DNA of 64,000 nt, taken from Pseudopithomyces maydicus. Taxonomy: Eukaryota > Ascomycota > Dothideomycetes > Pleosporales > Didymosphaeriaceae. This document shows, piece by piece, positions 47,497 to 59,380 of the stretch (position 1 is the stretch's first letter; each line of letters begins with the position of its first letter). Under the pieces are notes generated by a model that saw only the letters and a program-made list of their open reading frames with translations, made no database searches and was not told where the DNA came from. The stretch is from contig JANTUC010000018.1 of NCBI GenBank assembly GCA_026873275.1, positions 62,001 through 126,000 of the forward strand, given 5' to 3'. The translations under genes and the position numbers were made by a program.

Positions 47497-48655
47497 TACG
47501 CATGTAACGGATGAACCCTGGGATTAGAGACATACGATAGAAAAGATGGTTGCTAGCGGACGACAGCCTTGCAATGATATCAAATGATGCTCCACCTTTT
47601 CATCCGAACTCCTACTATTGCCGCTGCAGTGCATTTCAGTAGAAATTTTCACACCTAGATCTACGTAAAGGATTTTAGGTAAACTCATAGCCCAGCACCC
47701 AAGCATATAATCGTGTGGGAGACCCAGAAGATATAGCCTTGACAAGTGAGAATTCCAATCGCCTGAGTTCTAGAAGCCAGCATATTGGCTAAGAGCCTAG
47801 GGTACCTAATGTCAAAAGTTCAATTGAAACGTGGTACTCATAACTACCAGTCATATGCAATCGAGTCATGCACAATAATACGCTTTGGGAGCCATGGACG
47901 CTTGTGGCTCTTCTATAATCTTCGATATGTGTGTACGTACATGCACTTGGACAAGGCATGTGTTATTGAACAGCCCAGATTTTCGAAAGAGAATGTACGG
48001 TTCTAAGAATAAATCGGTGAAAAGAACATCTTTAATATTTTGCTGCCGCACTTCGCGATGCAGCTGAAGACAGCCCCACGAGGCTGTCGTGCTATACCTA
48101 TTCTAGCCTAACTCACCCCCTTCCAGCCTCGTGGTCTTCTAGCCCAAGCTGAAACGAAGCCACATTAGCACCACAGGCGAGAGAAATACTTTGCGCTTTC
48201 GGGTACCCCGAATCCCCTTTCTGGAAGCATTATTGACGCTTGCCCAAAAACAGTGAGATACAAGCGGCCAAAAACGTGGCGTGCGTCCAGATCACGAGAA
48301 GCGACTTGGGACTGGCGCGAAGAACTCCACGAGGACTCGAGCGCGTTGGCGTAGTGGAGCTTGAGGCATCGAGATAGGTCTATTATGGGATTGAGTAAGG
48401 TCAGGGCGCTGTGAGGCGTCGCTGAAATGGCACGATGTTGTGCTTTTGCGAAAAATGTTGTCGACAAGTTAGGGATCAAGGGTTTAGTAGTCTGTGGGTT
48501 AGGTAGAATATTTGTAGAAACGATCGGCCTTGTGTACTATGGTGCACTTTCACTTCTCCAGGATCTGCAAATCTTTTGCCTACCACAGACAAAATCATTA
48601 CAGCATACAATTGCTTACACAGTATTGTGTATAGTCTCCACCACATCCACTCGCT
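47497..48655. other. Intergenic with paired inverted repeats
   Basis: About 1.15 kb without a supported gene. It includes the inverted-repeat structure listed at 48069-48134. Confidence 0.45.
48069..48134. repeat. Two overlapping inverted repeats
   Basis: GACAGCC (48069-48075) pairs with GGCTGTC (48082-48088) around a six-base loop. The overlapping CCACGAGGCT (48076-48085) also pairs with AGCCTCGTGG (48125-48134). The two foldings exclude each other. Confidence 0.7.
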
Positions 48656-49576
48656 ATGCACCTCTTCACCTATGACTCCTGGGGAGTGTCGACTACCAGA
48701 TTTGATACCTCGCATACATTTGTCTCTTCACATTTCGTCTCACCCGTCGTCTTGGCCAGCATTCGCGCCCTTCTGTGCATATACAGCTTCACGACCATCA
48801 TAACATGCTACTCCTACCTCGCCCACGAAACCGCTACCGTCAGTCTCAAAGACGTCAACATCGGAAGTTACACCATCCAACAAGGCTCATCCGCCATCGG
48901 TCAATCATTCAGCTTCTTCACATACCTCACCTTCTGGTGCCTAGGATTCTATTTCCTCTTCGCAAGCGTCCACACATTCACGTATGCCTTCAGGGCACGC
49001 ACTTATCTACACAACACGTTTCCACGTCCACTTCAACTCTTGCATAGCATCTACTACTCTACTATAACGACATTCCCTTTCCTAGTCACTGTTGTGTTCT
49101 GGGGGACCATGAACTCCGGATGGCCGGCGGGCCGCTTCGAGCAGTGGATCAACATCAGCGTTCACGGACTGAACAGCGTCTTCGCGATTGTTGAAATTGT
49201 CCTCCCGGCAACGCAGCCACAACCGTGGAACCATCTATCGGTCGTCCTGGCAGTTCTTTCGGCATATCTTGGACTGGCATATCTCACGCGCGAGACGCAG
49301 GGGTTCTATGTGTATGAGTGGATGAACCCTGCGCATGGGAACGCGAGTATTGTCTTGCATATTGCAGGATATGCGGCAGGCATGGTGTTGTTTTTCGTTT
49401 TGTCACGGTATGCGATTGTGGCAAGGAACGAGGTGGCGAAGAGGTTTGGAAAATCAAATGGGGGTGAGTGGAATGAGAAAGAGATGGATTCGGATGGCTC
49501 GAGTGAGGGGTGGGCGAGTGAAACTAATATTGCGATGCCCCCAAGGATAAAGACTGTGGGTGGATCAGCAGTATAG
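48656..49576 (+). CDS. FAR-17a/AIG1-like integral membrane protein
   Basis: A 306-residue intronless frame with about six hydrophobic segments. Motif-like parts are FWCLGFYFLFASVHTFTYAF, LLHSIYYSTITTFPFLVTVV, NISVHGLNSVFAIVEIVLPA and YLGLAYLTRETQGFYVYEW. This is the arrangement of the FAR-17a/AIG1 (ADTRP) family. Animal relatives hydrolyse fatty-acid esters of hydroxy fatty acids with membrane-embedded Thr and His residues; the conserved HGLN His fits. Whether the fungal protein shares that activity is unknown. The C-terminal tail is hydrophilic and acidic. Confidence 0.78.
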   Translation: MHLFTYDSWGVSTTRFDTSHTFVSSHFVSPVVLASIRALLCIYSFTTIITCYSYLAHETATVSLKDVNIGSYTIQQGSSAIGQSFSFFTYLTFWCLGFYFLFASVHTFTYAFRARTYLHNTFPRPLQLLHSIYYSTITTFPFLVTVVFWGTMNSGWPAGRFEQWINISVHGLNSVFAIVEIVLPATQPQPWNHLSVVLAVLSAYLGLAYLTRETQGFYVYEWMNPAHGNASIVLHIAGYAAGMVLFFVLSRYAIVARNEVAKRFGKSNGGEWNEKEMDSDGSSEGWASETNIAMPPRIKTVGGSAV

Positions 49577-50614
49577 ATAATTTATATCTCGAAAAGAGAT
49601 GCAGCTCAGCGTTGTCAGTTTACATTCTCTTACTATCTAGAATCCATATGTCAACATTCAAGAGCGATGTAATTCCTTCCTGTTTGGGTTGTGGTCTGTA
49701 ACTGTTCACATACACACTAACAATGCGCCCAATGTTTCTTAAAGACGATGCCGTGACCCATAGAGAGCAATTTTCCTGAATATTTGGCATTATTCAATAC
49801 TTAGTGAAGGCTAGTCCTTCGACTCCTCTAGCCTCTTCAGCTCCACTGATTTGTCACAATGTCTAATGTATCATGGATGGCACATAAAGTCACTGCGAAT
49901 AGGTGACTCCATCCTTAGAGGCTATTTCCTCATAACAGGACTGCAATATTATAGATTTGCTCGCAACCATCATATAATCGTCTCGAGTATGAGTCTTGAT
50001 ATCAAGTATTACAGAATATGTTTTAGGGCGTTGAAGATGAATTGTTACGTCAATTATTACCAGAGAACTTGGTCTCTTGAAGAAGAAATGTGTTTTATTT
50101 GTTCCTAGAGCAGGTTGTATGCCACAACCCAACGCTCACTCATCGAAGCCATTTTCACCTCGACCAAAAGTCAACACTGCTCGAGGATTTCTACCGAATC
50201 CAAGCACCATGCACATGAACTGTTCATCTTCGTAATAGGTTCCCTGTTGAACCGCATTCCGTTGCCAGCATGAAGAGGCTTCTTGTCACCCTCCACGTCA
50301 CCCGACACCATGGGATCAACATCTCCATGCTTGAAGCTTATCCTGTGTTGTTCCTCACCCAGAGGAACATTGGGCGACGTTCCTTGTGGCATCGGTATGT
50401 GGTGTTTTCGTGTGATTGTCTTCTAGTCGATCTTTGTGGCTATACTGACGCTGCTTTGCGGTGGCAGCAAAGACGCTAATAAACACGAAATACAGTACCC
50501 AATGGATTCTGATCACCAGTCCCAGGATCCCTCGGAGATGTTGTTGCTTCTTCCCGCAGACAATATATGTCTTTGTCGTTCCAGCACGTGGGCGACGATC
50601 CCGACGATGCTCGA
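49577..50614. other. Convergent intergenic region
   Basis: About 1 kb between the ends of the FAR-17a-like gene and the BTB gene. Several short open frames on both strands show no protein-like features. Confidence 0.45.
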
Positions 50615-51395
50615 TTACTCCTCATCATAGAAGTCTTCCACTCGTACCCGGTCGATGATCGTCCTACCGTCCGGTGGTGGAAGCCTGTCATATGCAGCCT
50701 GGAAGTCGTCTTGGAACTCTTCAGGCAACTGAGCAGTAATATCGATCAACTCCTGCAGGCTGCGCGCGCGACAGAAGTATAGAACGACAATCAGGTCGCG
50801 TCCTCTCGCGTCTGGAACGTGCGTAGTTCGGGTGTATACATCAGTGACGACATCTAAGTCTGGGTACCATCTCCACTCTCGTGCGGTGGCCACCAAGGAA
50901 TCGATCAAGGCATTCGCGAAGCCGGTATCGGGTATATCTTTGGCGAGCATGTACGCGTGACATAGTCGATCGTATATATACCCGACAGCATGGGTATCTG
51001 GGACTCGGATCTTGCCTACGAAAAATCGCATTAGTATATGAAGACAAAAGAATGTGAAGCCACAAAAATACATTTTCGAGTGGGATATAATACGTACCAA
51101 ACATTCTCCAGCCGATGTAGCATTCGAAACTCGCGGGATCGTGATCGTCAATCTCGAAGTCGAACTGCCTGTTGGGACCGGTGATGCGATTATCATCATC
51201 GAACATTTCCGACTCGGCGGGCAGGACACCAGCATGTACACGGAAGGCTGTGTGTGGTGCGTCGTCTGTGCCGTCGCCAACTCGGATCCTGAGTTCTCTC
51301 CATAGTCTGTTTGATAAATTAGCTCCTGCTGAAGCAGCTATGAAATTAAACACTCACTCGCGAGCCTCGGAATCCAGAATACGTGGATCAGCCAT
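50615..51395 (-). CDS. BTB/POZ-like domain protein, three exons
   Basis: Exons 51395-51358, 51306-51098 and 51015-50615; introns have donors GTGAGT and GTACGT and acceptors ACAG and GTAG; phases match and the product is 215 residues. The start MADPRILDSEAR leads into RIRVGDGTDDAPHTAFRVHA, VLPAESEMFDDDN and FEIDDHDPASFECYIGWRMF, which follow the BTB pattern (His-x-x-x-Leu, Ser, Phe, then the dDDp-x-x-Phe strand). The third exon is helical (GYIYDRLCHAYMLAKDI) and ends in FQDDFQAAYDRLPPPDGR. It is a separate, shorter relative of the BTB gene at 46.5 kb. No catalytic function is expected; it is probably an adaptor. Confidence 0.75.
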
Positions 51396-52318
51396 GTTAA
51401 GTGTGTCTTGTATCGTCGTTGGATGGTGTATATAAGTCTTGATGGGGTATTTTCTTTGCCGAGAGTCGAGTGCTTATATACTGAGTGTAGAAGGAAGTGT
51501 ACAGAAGAGAGCGAGGCAGTGTTTATATAAATTTGGTGCGCGTTTGTCCAAACCGAAGGCAACAGGGGGAAAGTACACTTACCCACCCATGCAATCGGCC
51601 CCGACTGAATTCAACTTCACCACTGTCGACGGCTCTTATATTACTTGATTGTAGTGTAATTGTGATTAAACTTCCTTTGCCTTGCATACGCGTGATCAAG
51701 TGTCAAACGCTGGCGCAATGAATGAATTGTCAACAACTTTACATTTACAATCATGTTTTTCTGCCTGTCGCGTTTGTTCACTGGCCTCTGCGGCTCTTCC
51801 TTGTCAACTCGAGGTTCTCTCAGCTGCTGCTTAACTTTACTAAAGGTAAGAATATTTTCAGGTCCGCCTAGAAAGAACATACTTAGGAGAACTAATCGGG
51901 TTCAAAAAGAATGAAAGTAATTTGGCAATGTGAGTATGTGGATGCTCGGTTGTGTTTTCTTCTCAAGCAATGAAGTAGGAGAACTAGCATCAGCCACAAA
52001 ATCTAGACAGCAATCGCATTCTGGTCATTCTGATCTTTTGCTCTCATTCTATCACTATTACCAAAATTGTACCTTCACGGGTCAGTTTGTCGAGTGTAAA
52101 ATTACTGAAGCCAAGTTCTGACAATGAAAACTCACTTCTTATTCATTTTACACAAATAGTAGTTCCATTGATGAGGATACTCCGCGTAGATTTCTGCTGG
52201 ATAGTGAACGACGGGAGGCTCCTCATGATTTGACCAAATGTAGTTAAGGTTTTTGAAGCACATTCGTACTCTCCATCGCTCCAGTAGTCTTTCACAAATG
52301 TTGAAATTTCTGCTTCTC
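51396..52318. other. Intergenic, no gene seen
   Basis: About 900 bases on the promoter side of the BTB gene. AT-rich, with no supported coding region. Confidence 0.4.
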
Positions 52319-52711
52319 TTATTTCCAAGCTCGGGATGCAAGTGCATCTCGCTTATTCATCCATACCAAAATCACAGTCTGCAATAATTTTGCTGAGAAG
52401 TCTCCACGCTTGAGTTCTGTACATCCCCCAAAACAGATACCAGCGAATCTCAGAGCAGAATTGTACTTGGGATGGTCTGGCCTCGGGCAGTGAGCGCTAG
52501 GAATGGCGCTCTTCTTGAGCTCCAAGAGAGTCTTGTGCCTAAGCGGGCGGATTATACTGTGGAAAGACCGGATTGTTGAACGAAGTTGGATATGCGGAGA
52601 CCCTTGTTCGGCTTCTAGATATGAGACGGTCTTCTCATGTAGTTCAACCGGGAGCTTGAAGAATGGTGATATGGCTGCTGATTCTTGAGTCGACTTTCCC
52701 ACCCTTTGCAT
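52319..52711 (-). CDS. F-box-like small protein
   Basis: A 130-residue intronless frame. Residues about 16-60 (FKLPVELHEKTVSYLEAEQG, then LRSTIRSFHSIIRPL) have the Leu-Pro-x-Glu-Leu start and helical spacing of fungal F-box motifs. A Cys/His-containing segment follows (SAHCPRPDHPKY, then FAGICFGGC), as in short fungal F-box proteins, but it is not a complete zinc motif. F-box proteins bring substrates to SCF ubiquitin ligases. The short length may mean a fragment or a missed 3' exon. Confidence 0.45.
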   Translation of the reverse strand: MQRVGKSTQESAAISPFFKLPVELHEKTVSYLEAEQGSPHIQLRSTIRSFHSIIRPLRHKTLLELKKSAIPSAHCPRPDHPKYNSALRFAGICFGGCTELKRGDFSAKLLQTVILVWMNKRDALASRAWK

Positions 52712-53332
52712 GCTGACCTAAATGGTAAAAAAAGGTTCAGGGGATACATAGAAACAACACACGGTAGATCTCTGACATAACAGAATATTGACAAATCGAG
52801 TGATTGATGAAGGGAAACCATGTATGTTAAATGTGAATTAAACATAGCGACTTCAAAGAAAACGGCTTTCGTGAATGCATCAAGGGCGGTGGGAACAAGA
52901 GGGCGTGACGTGCCACCTTTGCCTGATTTAGACTTCGGATATCGTTCCTCGCATTTCTTTCTTGCTGTCGAACATCGATGCTCAAACGTAAGTTGTGGCA
53001 TAAATGGAAGTTATGTCTAAATTCACGCACGAGATAGAACAACGTGTACAAAACTTAGTCTCTAATAGTAACATGTTACAAATCTTTTGGTTGCAAAGAA
53101 TTCCAAGTCGAGCAGGGTTTACTTCTATATTCAGGAACTACGCAAGTCAAGACCCATTTCACATTCAATACGTTGTTTAAAGCAACCGAATATAGAAATA
53201 CAATATTCAAGCTAGCAGTCAGCAAGATTGCTTACAACCGTGAGACCATATCCTACAGGCTGAAAGATAGATTTAAATCACCGGATAGTGTCAAGCCCTT
53301 CCATGATTGCCTAATATCAGAAAACTGTTTAC
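52712..53332. other. Intergenic, no gene seen
   Basis: About 620 bases between two minus-strand genes. AT-rich. No supported feature. Confidence 0.4.
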
Positions 53333-54168
53333 CTATGCTTTCTGTTTACCAATAGTGCGAAACAGGGCATTCGCAAGGACAACGGCGCCACTCTCATACA
53401 GGTAAAGTCTGATATGGCTAACATGGAAGAAGAGAAGGGGAAGAATGACCACAGATCCTACAACGTGAACCCTGTAGAACCACCAGTAATTGCTCCGGCG
53501 GAAGAATCCAGCAGACGTGGCGCCGAGAACGAAAAGAATGCTGGCACTGATGACTGCAACGACGATCTTGAATTGAGTGACGGAGGACCAGAAAAGTCCC
53601 ATTTGCACGAAAGCAGAGCTGTAGAGCGTCACGTGGGCTGCGAAGAAGGCGATGATGATTTTTCCGGTGACCTTGTGCAGCGCCAGGTTTAGGCTGCGGG
53701 GAGCCTTGAAGAGCAGTCGTAGAGGTGAATTGGGATATGGCATGGCGAGAAGGTAGTGAATAGGCAGCTGTGAGGCTGCAATGATACCAAATCGCTTGGT
53801 GATGGCCATATAATCTGCGCCAATCAATATCAATTTGATCAAAGTGGGAAATGCTTCTTACCAGGTGTAGTCTCGGCGACGACCAAGTATCCCAGCCATG
53901 CGGTCCAGGCCAGCCCAAATATCCATTGCCCATACGTTCCACCATTCCTGACTATTTCGGTATTTAAAAGTGAGGTTTGCCTACTCTTTTGCGGGAGTCC
54001 TGCATGCTTGCTGCCCGAGGTTGAAGTGGCAAGATTGTAAAGGAGAATAATCAGGTGCACCGCGAATTGAGACATTTGCGCCAGATTCGCATATCGATCT
54101 AGGTAGACGCGTCGATGCGCGTTAATTTCCGGTGTCCTGGGGAGAAACTGGTAGTTGAAAAAGCTCAT
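53333..54168 (-). CDS. Ferric-reductase-type heme membrane domain protein
   Basis: Exon 1 is 54168-53862 (donor GTAAGA) and exon 2 is 53814-53333 (acceptor CGCAG), 262 residues. Hydrophobic helices include FAVHLIILLYNLAT, IFGLAWTAWLGYLV, IIIAFFAAHVTLYS, VVAVISASILFVLGATSAGF and VVGSVVILPLLFFHVSHIRL. His residues in ALHKVTGKIIIAFFAAHVTL and FYRVHVVGSVVILPLLFFHV are spaced like the bis-heme ligands of ferric-reductase domains. The usual C-terminal FAD and NADPH domains are absent: the frame ends shortly after the last helix. So it is either a heme-only relative that accepts electrons from another protein, or a gene whose 3' exons I missed. Confidence 0.65.
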
Positions 54169-55690
54169 CTTGATAGCCTTATTTTCTGGTTTTGTGGACG
54201 AGTATAGGATCTGTCGTTGGAGAATATAAGGGTCGTGAAGCCAGATTCTTCGGCATCCGAATACGTATGCATCTCTCGCTTGTTGATGCTTGATTTATAA
54301 GATTCATAGCGCGCGGGTTGTGGGCCGAAAGCGCTAGTGTACACATGCGGTAACGGACTAACCTAAATTGCTCTAGACTCAGTCCCGCGCGGAATGTGTA
54401 CTATCACGGTAAGCCTTATAACCCAGGCCATGCGCACGGCGATTCCATACGTGTCCAGTTTATGTCTTACATGTTCGCCATGGAATAACGATTGTTATAG
54501 TTACGTGTCCTGAGATCGAAGGATGTAAACTTTACCAAGGCCGAGAATGTTACCAATTCGTATATAGTGCTTATTTGATGATTAACGTTATCGATCTGGA
54601 CGCTTGTAAAGTAGACCACGTTTCGAGTCACTGCATTATCGGAAGCGCTGGAATCCATCCAAATTCAATCACTTGAGTATGCTTAGCAAAACACCAGATG
54701 GTTTGGAAGATAAGACCCTCGAGTTCCATCGCTACATCATCTCCTCATACTTTGATGCTCATTTTTCACAAGTATACATTGTAAGTATACATGGTTCTTC
54801 TTCCTCCGACTAAAATCAAAATCCTCTGATTGATGGAGTGTGGCTGGTCGGTTCGTTTCTCAGGACTGAACTGACACGAAATGTTCATCATGGAGAATTT
54901 TCTTCTTGTTGGGGTGCGAAGATTTAACATCGCGTGTTTATAAGATCGCACACGCAAAAGGCATTATCGGCCGTGTCTGTACCTTCCGTATCAACGCTAT
55001 CTCACAATCCGCACAAACCCGCAGCTTGAGGGTAAAAGCAGGTTCTTTAACAGCTTGAGCCTGTCACCAACATTTTCGATTACCAAGGTGACTAGAATCC
55101 GGCAGCAGCGCAGTTAATGGGGTATCCTTCTCGTTCTAAAAGGAAGGGATGATAACATGTTGGTTTTGACCCGGGACTATGATGCCTTGGGCTAAGAAAT
55201 TAAAAAGAAGACAGGGACAGGGATATGGGGTGCGAGCGTGCTTTTTCATAACCTCACACATAGGTTAAGTGGTTTCTTTGAGTACCATAAAAGAGGTGAT
55301 AGGGCTTACATCTATCTTTCCGGATGGCGATGTGCATCATCACCATGTTTCCTGATGGTGTAACGCCGCGATTTGGGGTCAGATAATTTGAGATGACCTA
55401 GTGTATAGAAAAGTGCATGTGTTCTTCGTAAGACCGCACACACCTCCCCCGTGTTGGAATCGGGTAACTAAAATTCATGAAAAGGCAGAGCGGTTATGAC
55501 AATGCTGTTTCTAAAATCGACTCTTTTCGGAACATGTGTGTTGTGGTGGTTCTTTTGAATATACAAAAGCTAGAGTATGAGAGACATGGTGGAAGAGGCT
55601 GTTGATCTATCACCTTGATGATAGCCACCAATCATTGTAGTGTTGACATCAAGCTTGAGTCACAGGGGCCGTCGTTCCCGGCTTCCACTC
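54169..55690. other. AT-rich gene-poor spacer
   Basis: About 1.5 kb without a supported gene. A short ATG-started frame at 54678 ends at a GTAAGT-like donor, but I could not find a matching downstream exon. Confidence 0.4.
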
Positions 55691-56494
55691 AAATCAGATG
55701 GTTCGGTTTATAAAAACCTCGTCATATCGTCGGTCTCTTCGTTCTCCACACTCCTCAACTTAAAAGATTCCAAAATGCACTTCTATGCACTCAATATGGC
55801 TGTTTTTCTCCAAAATCCTCTTCCGGTAATACAAATGTGGAGGTACAATTCTGAGCATGTACACCTCACTTCTTGTGGCCGAAATACCAACCACATGCCT
55901 TTGTGGAGGTCGTCTCTGCTCCTTCTAAAATCCATGACTGACACATCACTAATGCCCTCTGTGCTGGCATCGTCATGGAAGTCACGGCCATCACCAATCT
56001 CCCCACTTCCAAAGTCTACTTGAGAATCCAAATCAACGCACCAGGCGGATCGTACATAAATAAATACCATTCCGACCCTTAAATGCTCCACAAACTCCTT
56101 TCCGAAAAATACATGGTCGACAAAAAGTGCAGTCGAATGCGATGTCAGCCAGCGTGACTGGCTTAAAAATGGTATATAGGACGGTGCATGTGCCGAGATG
56201 GCCGTCCTTTCCTTCTATAAAAGGCTTTCAACGAAGCACTCATGGGAGTCTGGCCCGTTCTCCTTCTTCACCTTTCAAATTCAATGGAATATCGATCGAT
56301 GTTGGGAATGACTCTTGCTCTAAAAAGCGGCAGTCGGTGCAATGACAAGCACACATGGCATGAAAACATGGTCCAGTGGAAAAGCTCGCGCACGAAACTA
56401 TGAGGTCAAGAGGCAGCATGTTAATATGGCTTTCGGGAAGGCTGTCGTTCAAGGCTTCCGGTTGTGCAGAAGGAGTGGGAGTAGTGTTGGACAC

Positions 56495-56526
<32 letters not shown>

Positions 56527-57391
56527 GTATCATCACTTGTGCGCGTAGCCGCAGTGGCGCATCAGACGAATCCATCTATAAAACCACCAATATCTACTGC
56601 AATTTATCTCTACACTCTCGTCTTCTCTACTCTCATGCGAACTAAAAAAACACACTCATGACAGCCAAATGGGAGCGCGCTGCTGCGTTGCTTAAAACTG
56701 AAGAGCTCGAGAACATGAGGAGTTAGTATTTTTGACCTTTCTAAAAACATGAGTGGAACATATAATGGGTGTTGGAGAAGACCCATGGCCTGTAAAATAT
56801 GCTGTTCTTTTCTTTGCTGCGGGGTTCGAGGCTGCGGAATTGGTGGTGAGTATCATTATCTGTTTCTCACGAGATAGAGAGACAGAGGCCGGAAAAAGTA
56901 GTCATATAATTGAATGAATCGTGTGTGAGTGGAAATATAAAACGCCACTCCTTCTACTCTCCAGCTCCTCACGCTCTTCTCCCGCACATTTGTGTCGATA
57001 AACTTACCCAGGAACAGCGCATGGGATTCTTTCGTCCCCTGCGTGTTTCAAATATCCTTTCTTTAGTCATATGAGTTGAGCATGACCTTAAAAGTGAATT
57101 GAAATGCAGAAGATTGGGTATGAATGTTACATGAAACTGGCGCATTAAAGATCCATGGGGTGGTGCGACGGAGCGCGTCGGTGTGCCTTTTCAGCATTTG
57201 GTTCGGTGATGATGAGGGGCATCGCCATGGAAATGTGTGCACTACTTGCGCGTGAAGATTCCTCATCCTATGATGATGATTCCTGGGTAGGCAGTATCAC
57301 GGCTCCTTGGCACAATCCATAGCGATGAAAAGGTCACCTCATACGTATATAAACCCCCTCAATTCCTCTCGATTCTCTTCTTCCTCCTCAC
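55691..57391 (+). other. Series of TATA-box plus CT-rich modules
   Basis: TATAAA(A) boxes at 55709, 56216, 56577, 56936 and 57348 are each followed within about 15-60 bases by a CT-rich stretch, all on the plus strand and 360-510 bases apart. No long reading frame follows any of them. TCTAAAA occurs repeatedly after the modules. This looks like repeated core-promoter sequence, perhaps derived from one duplicated unit. A (CAT)n microsatellite lies at 56493-56526. Confidence 0.4.
56493..56526. repeat. (CAT)n microsatellite
   Basis: About eleven uninterrupted CAT units. Confidence 0.9.
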
Positions 57392-58560
57392 ACTTCCACA
57401 CAACATCTTCTTCAACTAAAATCACTAGAAGTTCCGAAATATGGTGCGAGATCTACCTCTCTAAAAAGAACTGTACGGAATTGCTATGCCGTCTGGTTGC
57501 TTGGATTTTCTATAATGACTACGTCTCTTAAAAACATTTAACCAGAGGTTCCATGCTGTCTGGCTGCTTGTTCTTTCTCACTCAACCTAAGTCCAACGTA
57601 TGGCTTGCCGTGTCGATCTCGCTCCAATTGAGCAAAATATCGACACATGTTCTGGCTTCCACACGACATCTTCTTCAATCAAAAGGGCAACAACACATAG
57701 AGCGAGGTCTACCTCTCTAAAAACAGCAGACGCAAATGCCATGCCGTCTGGCCGCCTATTCATCCCAAAAATACCGCAGAGCAGCGTATGACTGCTTCGA
57801 TATTCGTTCTCACTGGACCTAAATATAATATATGGCTTGTCGCATCGGCCTCACTCCAATTGAGCAGAATATCGACACTTGTTCTGGCTTCCACACAACA
57901 CCTTCTTCAACTAAAATTAGTCTAATACCAATCCATGGTGCGAGGCCTGCCTCTCTAAAAAGCAAAGATCGAGAGTACTATGCCGTCTGGCTGCTTGGAA
58001 TCTAAAAAAACACCACAGTACGATGTATGGCTGCTTGTTTTTCTAAAACCCGCAAAATCGAACGACATGGCTTGTCGTGTTGGTCTTAATCCAACCAACT
58101 CATACATTATCGAATGTTCTGGCTTCCATACGACACCTTCTCCAACTAAAAGCTATTGGATCTCAAATCATGGTGCAAGATCTGCCTCTTCAAAACGGAT
58201 ACACCAGTTCATGATGCGAGATCTGCGTGTCTAAAATTCCCCCGGAAGACGTGCATGCCGTTTGGCTGCTTGTTCCTCCTAAAGTGTTAACAACCAAACC
58301 GATGGCTGCTCGTTCTTTCCAAACCCTCCCACGACTACGAAAACGGCTTGCCGTGTTGGTCTCGCTCCAATCGGCAAATGACTCTGTACATGTTCCGGAC
58401 TTTTGTTTTGCCAGAAAAAAATGCAAGATACAGAGAAAATGGCTTGCCGTGGTGGTCTCGCTCCAATCGACGGGTCTATCATTAAATGTTCCGGACTTGT
58501 GCTCTGCGAGGAAAAGAAAAAGGATCATACTGGTGTATGTGTGTGGAGGACGGCCTGCGC
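57392..58560 (+). repeat. Degenerate tandem array of a short-ORF repeat, about five copies
   Basis: Four sequence blocks recur in the same order. Block A is ATGCCGTCTGGCTGCTTG (57486, 57553, 57741, 57980, 58255). Block B is ATGGCTTGCCGTGT followed by a GGTCTCGCTCCAAT-like part (57600, 57832, 58067, 58343 with ACG, 58439). Block C is TGTTCTGGCTTCCACAC with CTTCTTCAACTAAAA (57392 partial, 57649, 57885, 58112, weaker at 58397 and 58488). Block D is ATGGTGCGAGATCTACCTCT with CTAAAAA (57441, about 57698, 57935, 58170). Spacing is about 190-280 bases. Block B starts short frames reading MACR-x-GL-x-PI, then CSG-x-HTT in three copies, 47-72 residues long, with different ends. I do not recognise the repeat. 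Confidence 0.6.
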
Positions 58561-59380
58561 TCCTTCGAAAAGTTCAAAAAAGTTGAACGAAATTACTGCT
58601 ATGGCGGACGTCGTGCAATAAAACGTATCACACAAAAATATGTGTGCCCTCGGGCGGTGGCGGAGTGTAAAATTGCTCACTGTCATCCTATGTTTGGTGG
58701 GATTCGCTTCCACAATGGACATGTAAATGGGAAAATGCGGAGCAGATCTATGAAGACGACATGCAGAACCTATGCGGAAGATCGATCATACGAAATATAA
58801 TACAAGTCGATGGGGGTGGCGGGGTTGTTCGGGCTTTTTTGGGGCTTTCTGCATGATGGTGGTGTTCATCATCTCTAGATACACGCTTTTCATGCCGGCA
58901 TTTTCTGTGCACAAATGGTTTTAGGACTCTTTTCAGGCGCTATGATGGGCCGCTGGGCGGGAAATTGTTGAGATGGGCGTACATATGTACCATATGAATG
59001 CTTTGAACACAAAGCAGTCATCACACACATGAATTTTCATTCTCACATGTGCACCCATCTCACGCATGATATCATACACTACCCTCTGCCTTCTTCTGAA
59101 AGAAAAGAAAAATATCCACATCACAGGACCATCACCCCTCCAGCCCAGCCCCAAGCTCGCCGCCGCCCCCCTCGGAACCTCGGAACCCGCATTCCGAGCG
59201 CGCCTAAAAAGCGCCTCCGATGCCGCCACAATCAACACCCACCTTTCAACTACCCAATCCGGAAGTTTCAAACCCTCACCTCTGCCCTGCACTGCACCGC
59301 TCACCCACCTTGCTCAACCACACTCACATTCCCCACCCCCAAACCCACCTCTCGAACCGCACAAACAGTTGACAAGGAAA
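58561..59380. other. Spacer and promoter side of RPAP1
   Basis: No supported gene. The last 350 bases are C-rich and probably hold the RPAP1 promoter and 5' untranslated region. Confidence 0.4.

Noticed and set aside
54678..54960. Short frame ending at a GTAAGT-like donor
   Set aside because: The only nearby acceptor leads directly to a stop codon.
57392..58560. The tandem array as a CRISPR array
   Set aside because: Units are long, degenerate and coding-like, with no equal short spacers, and the genome is eukaryotic.
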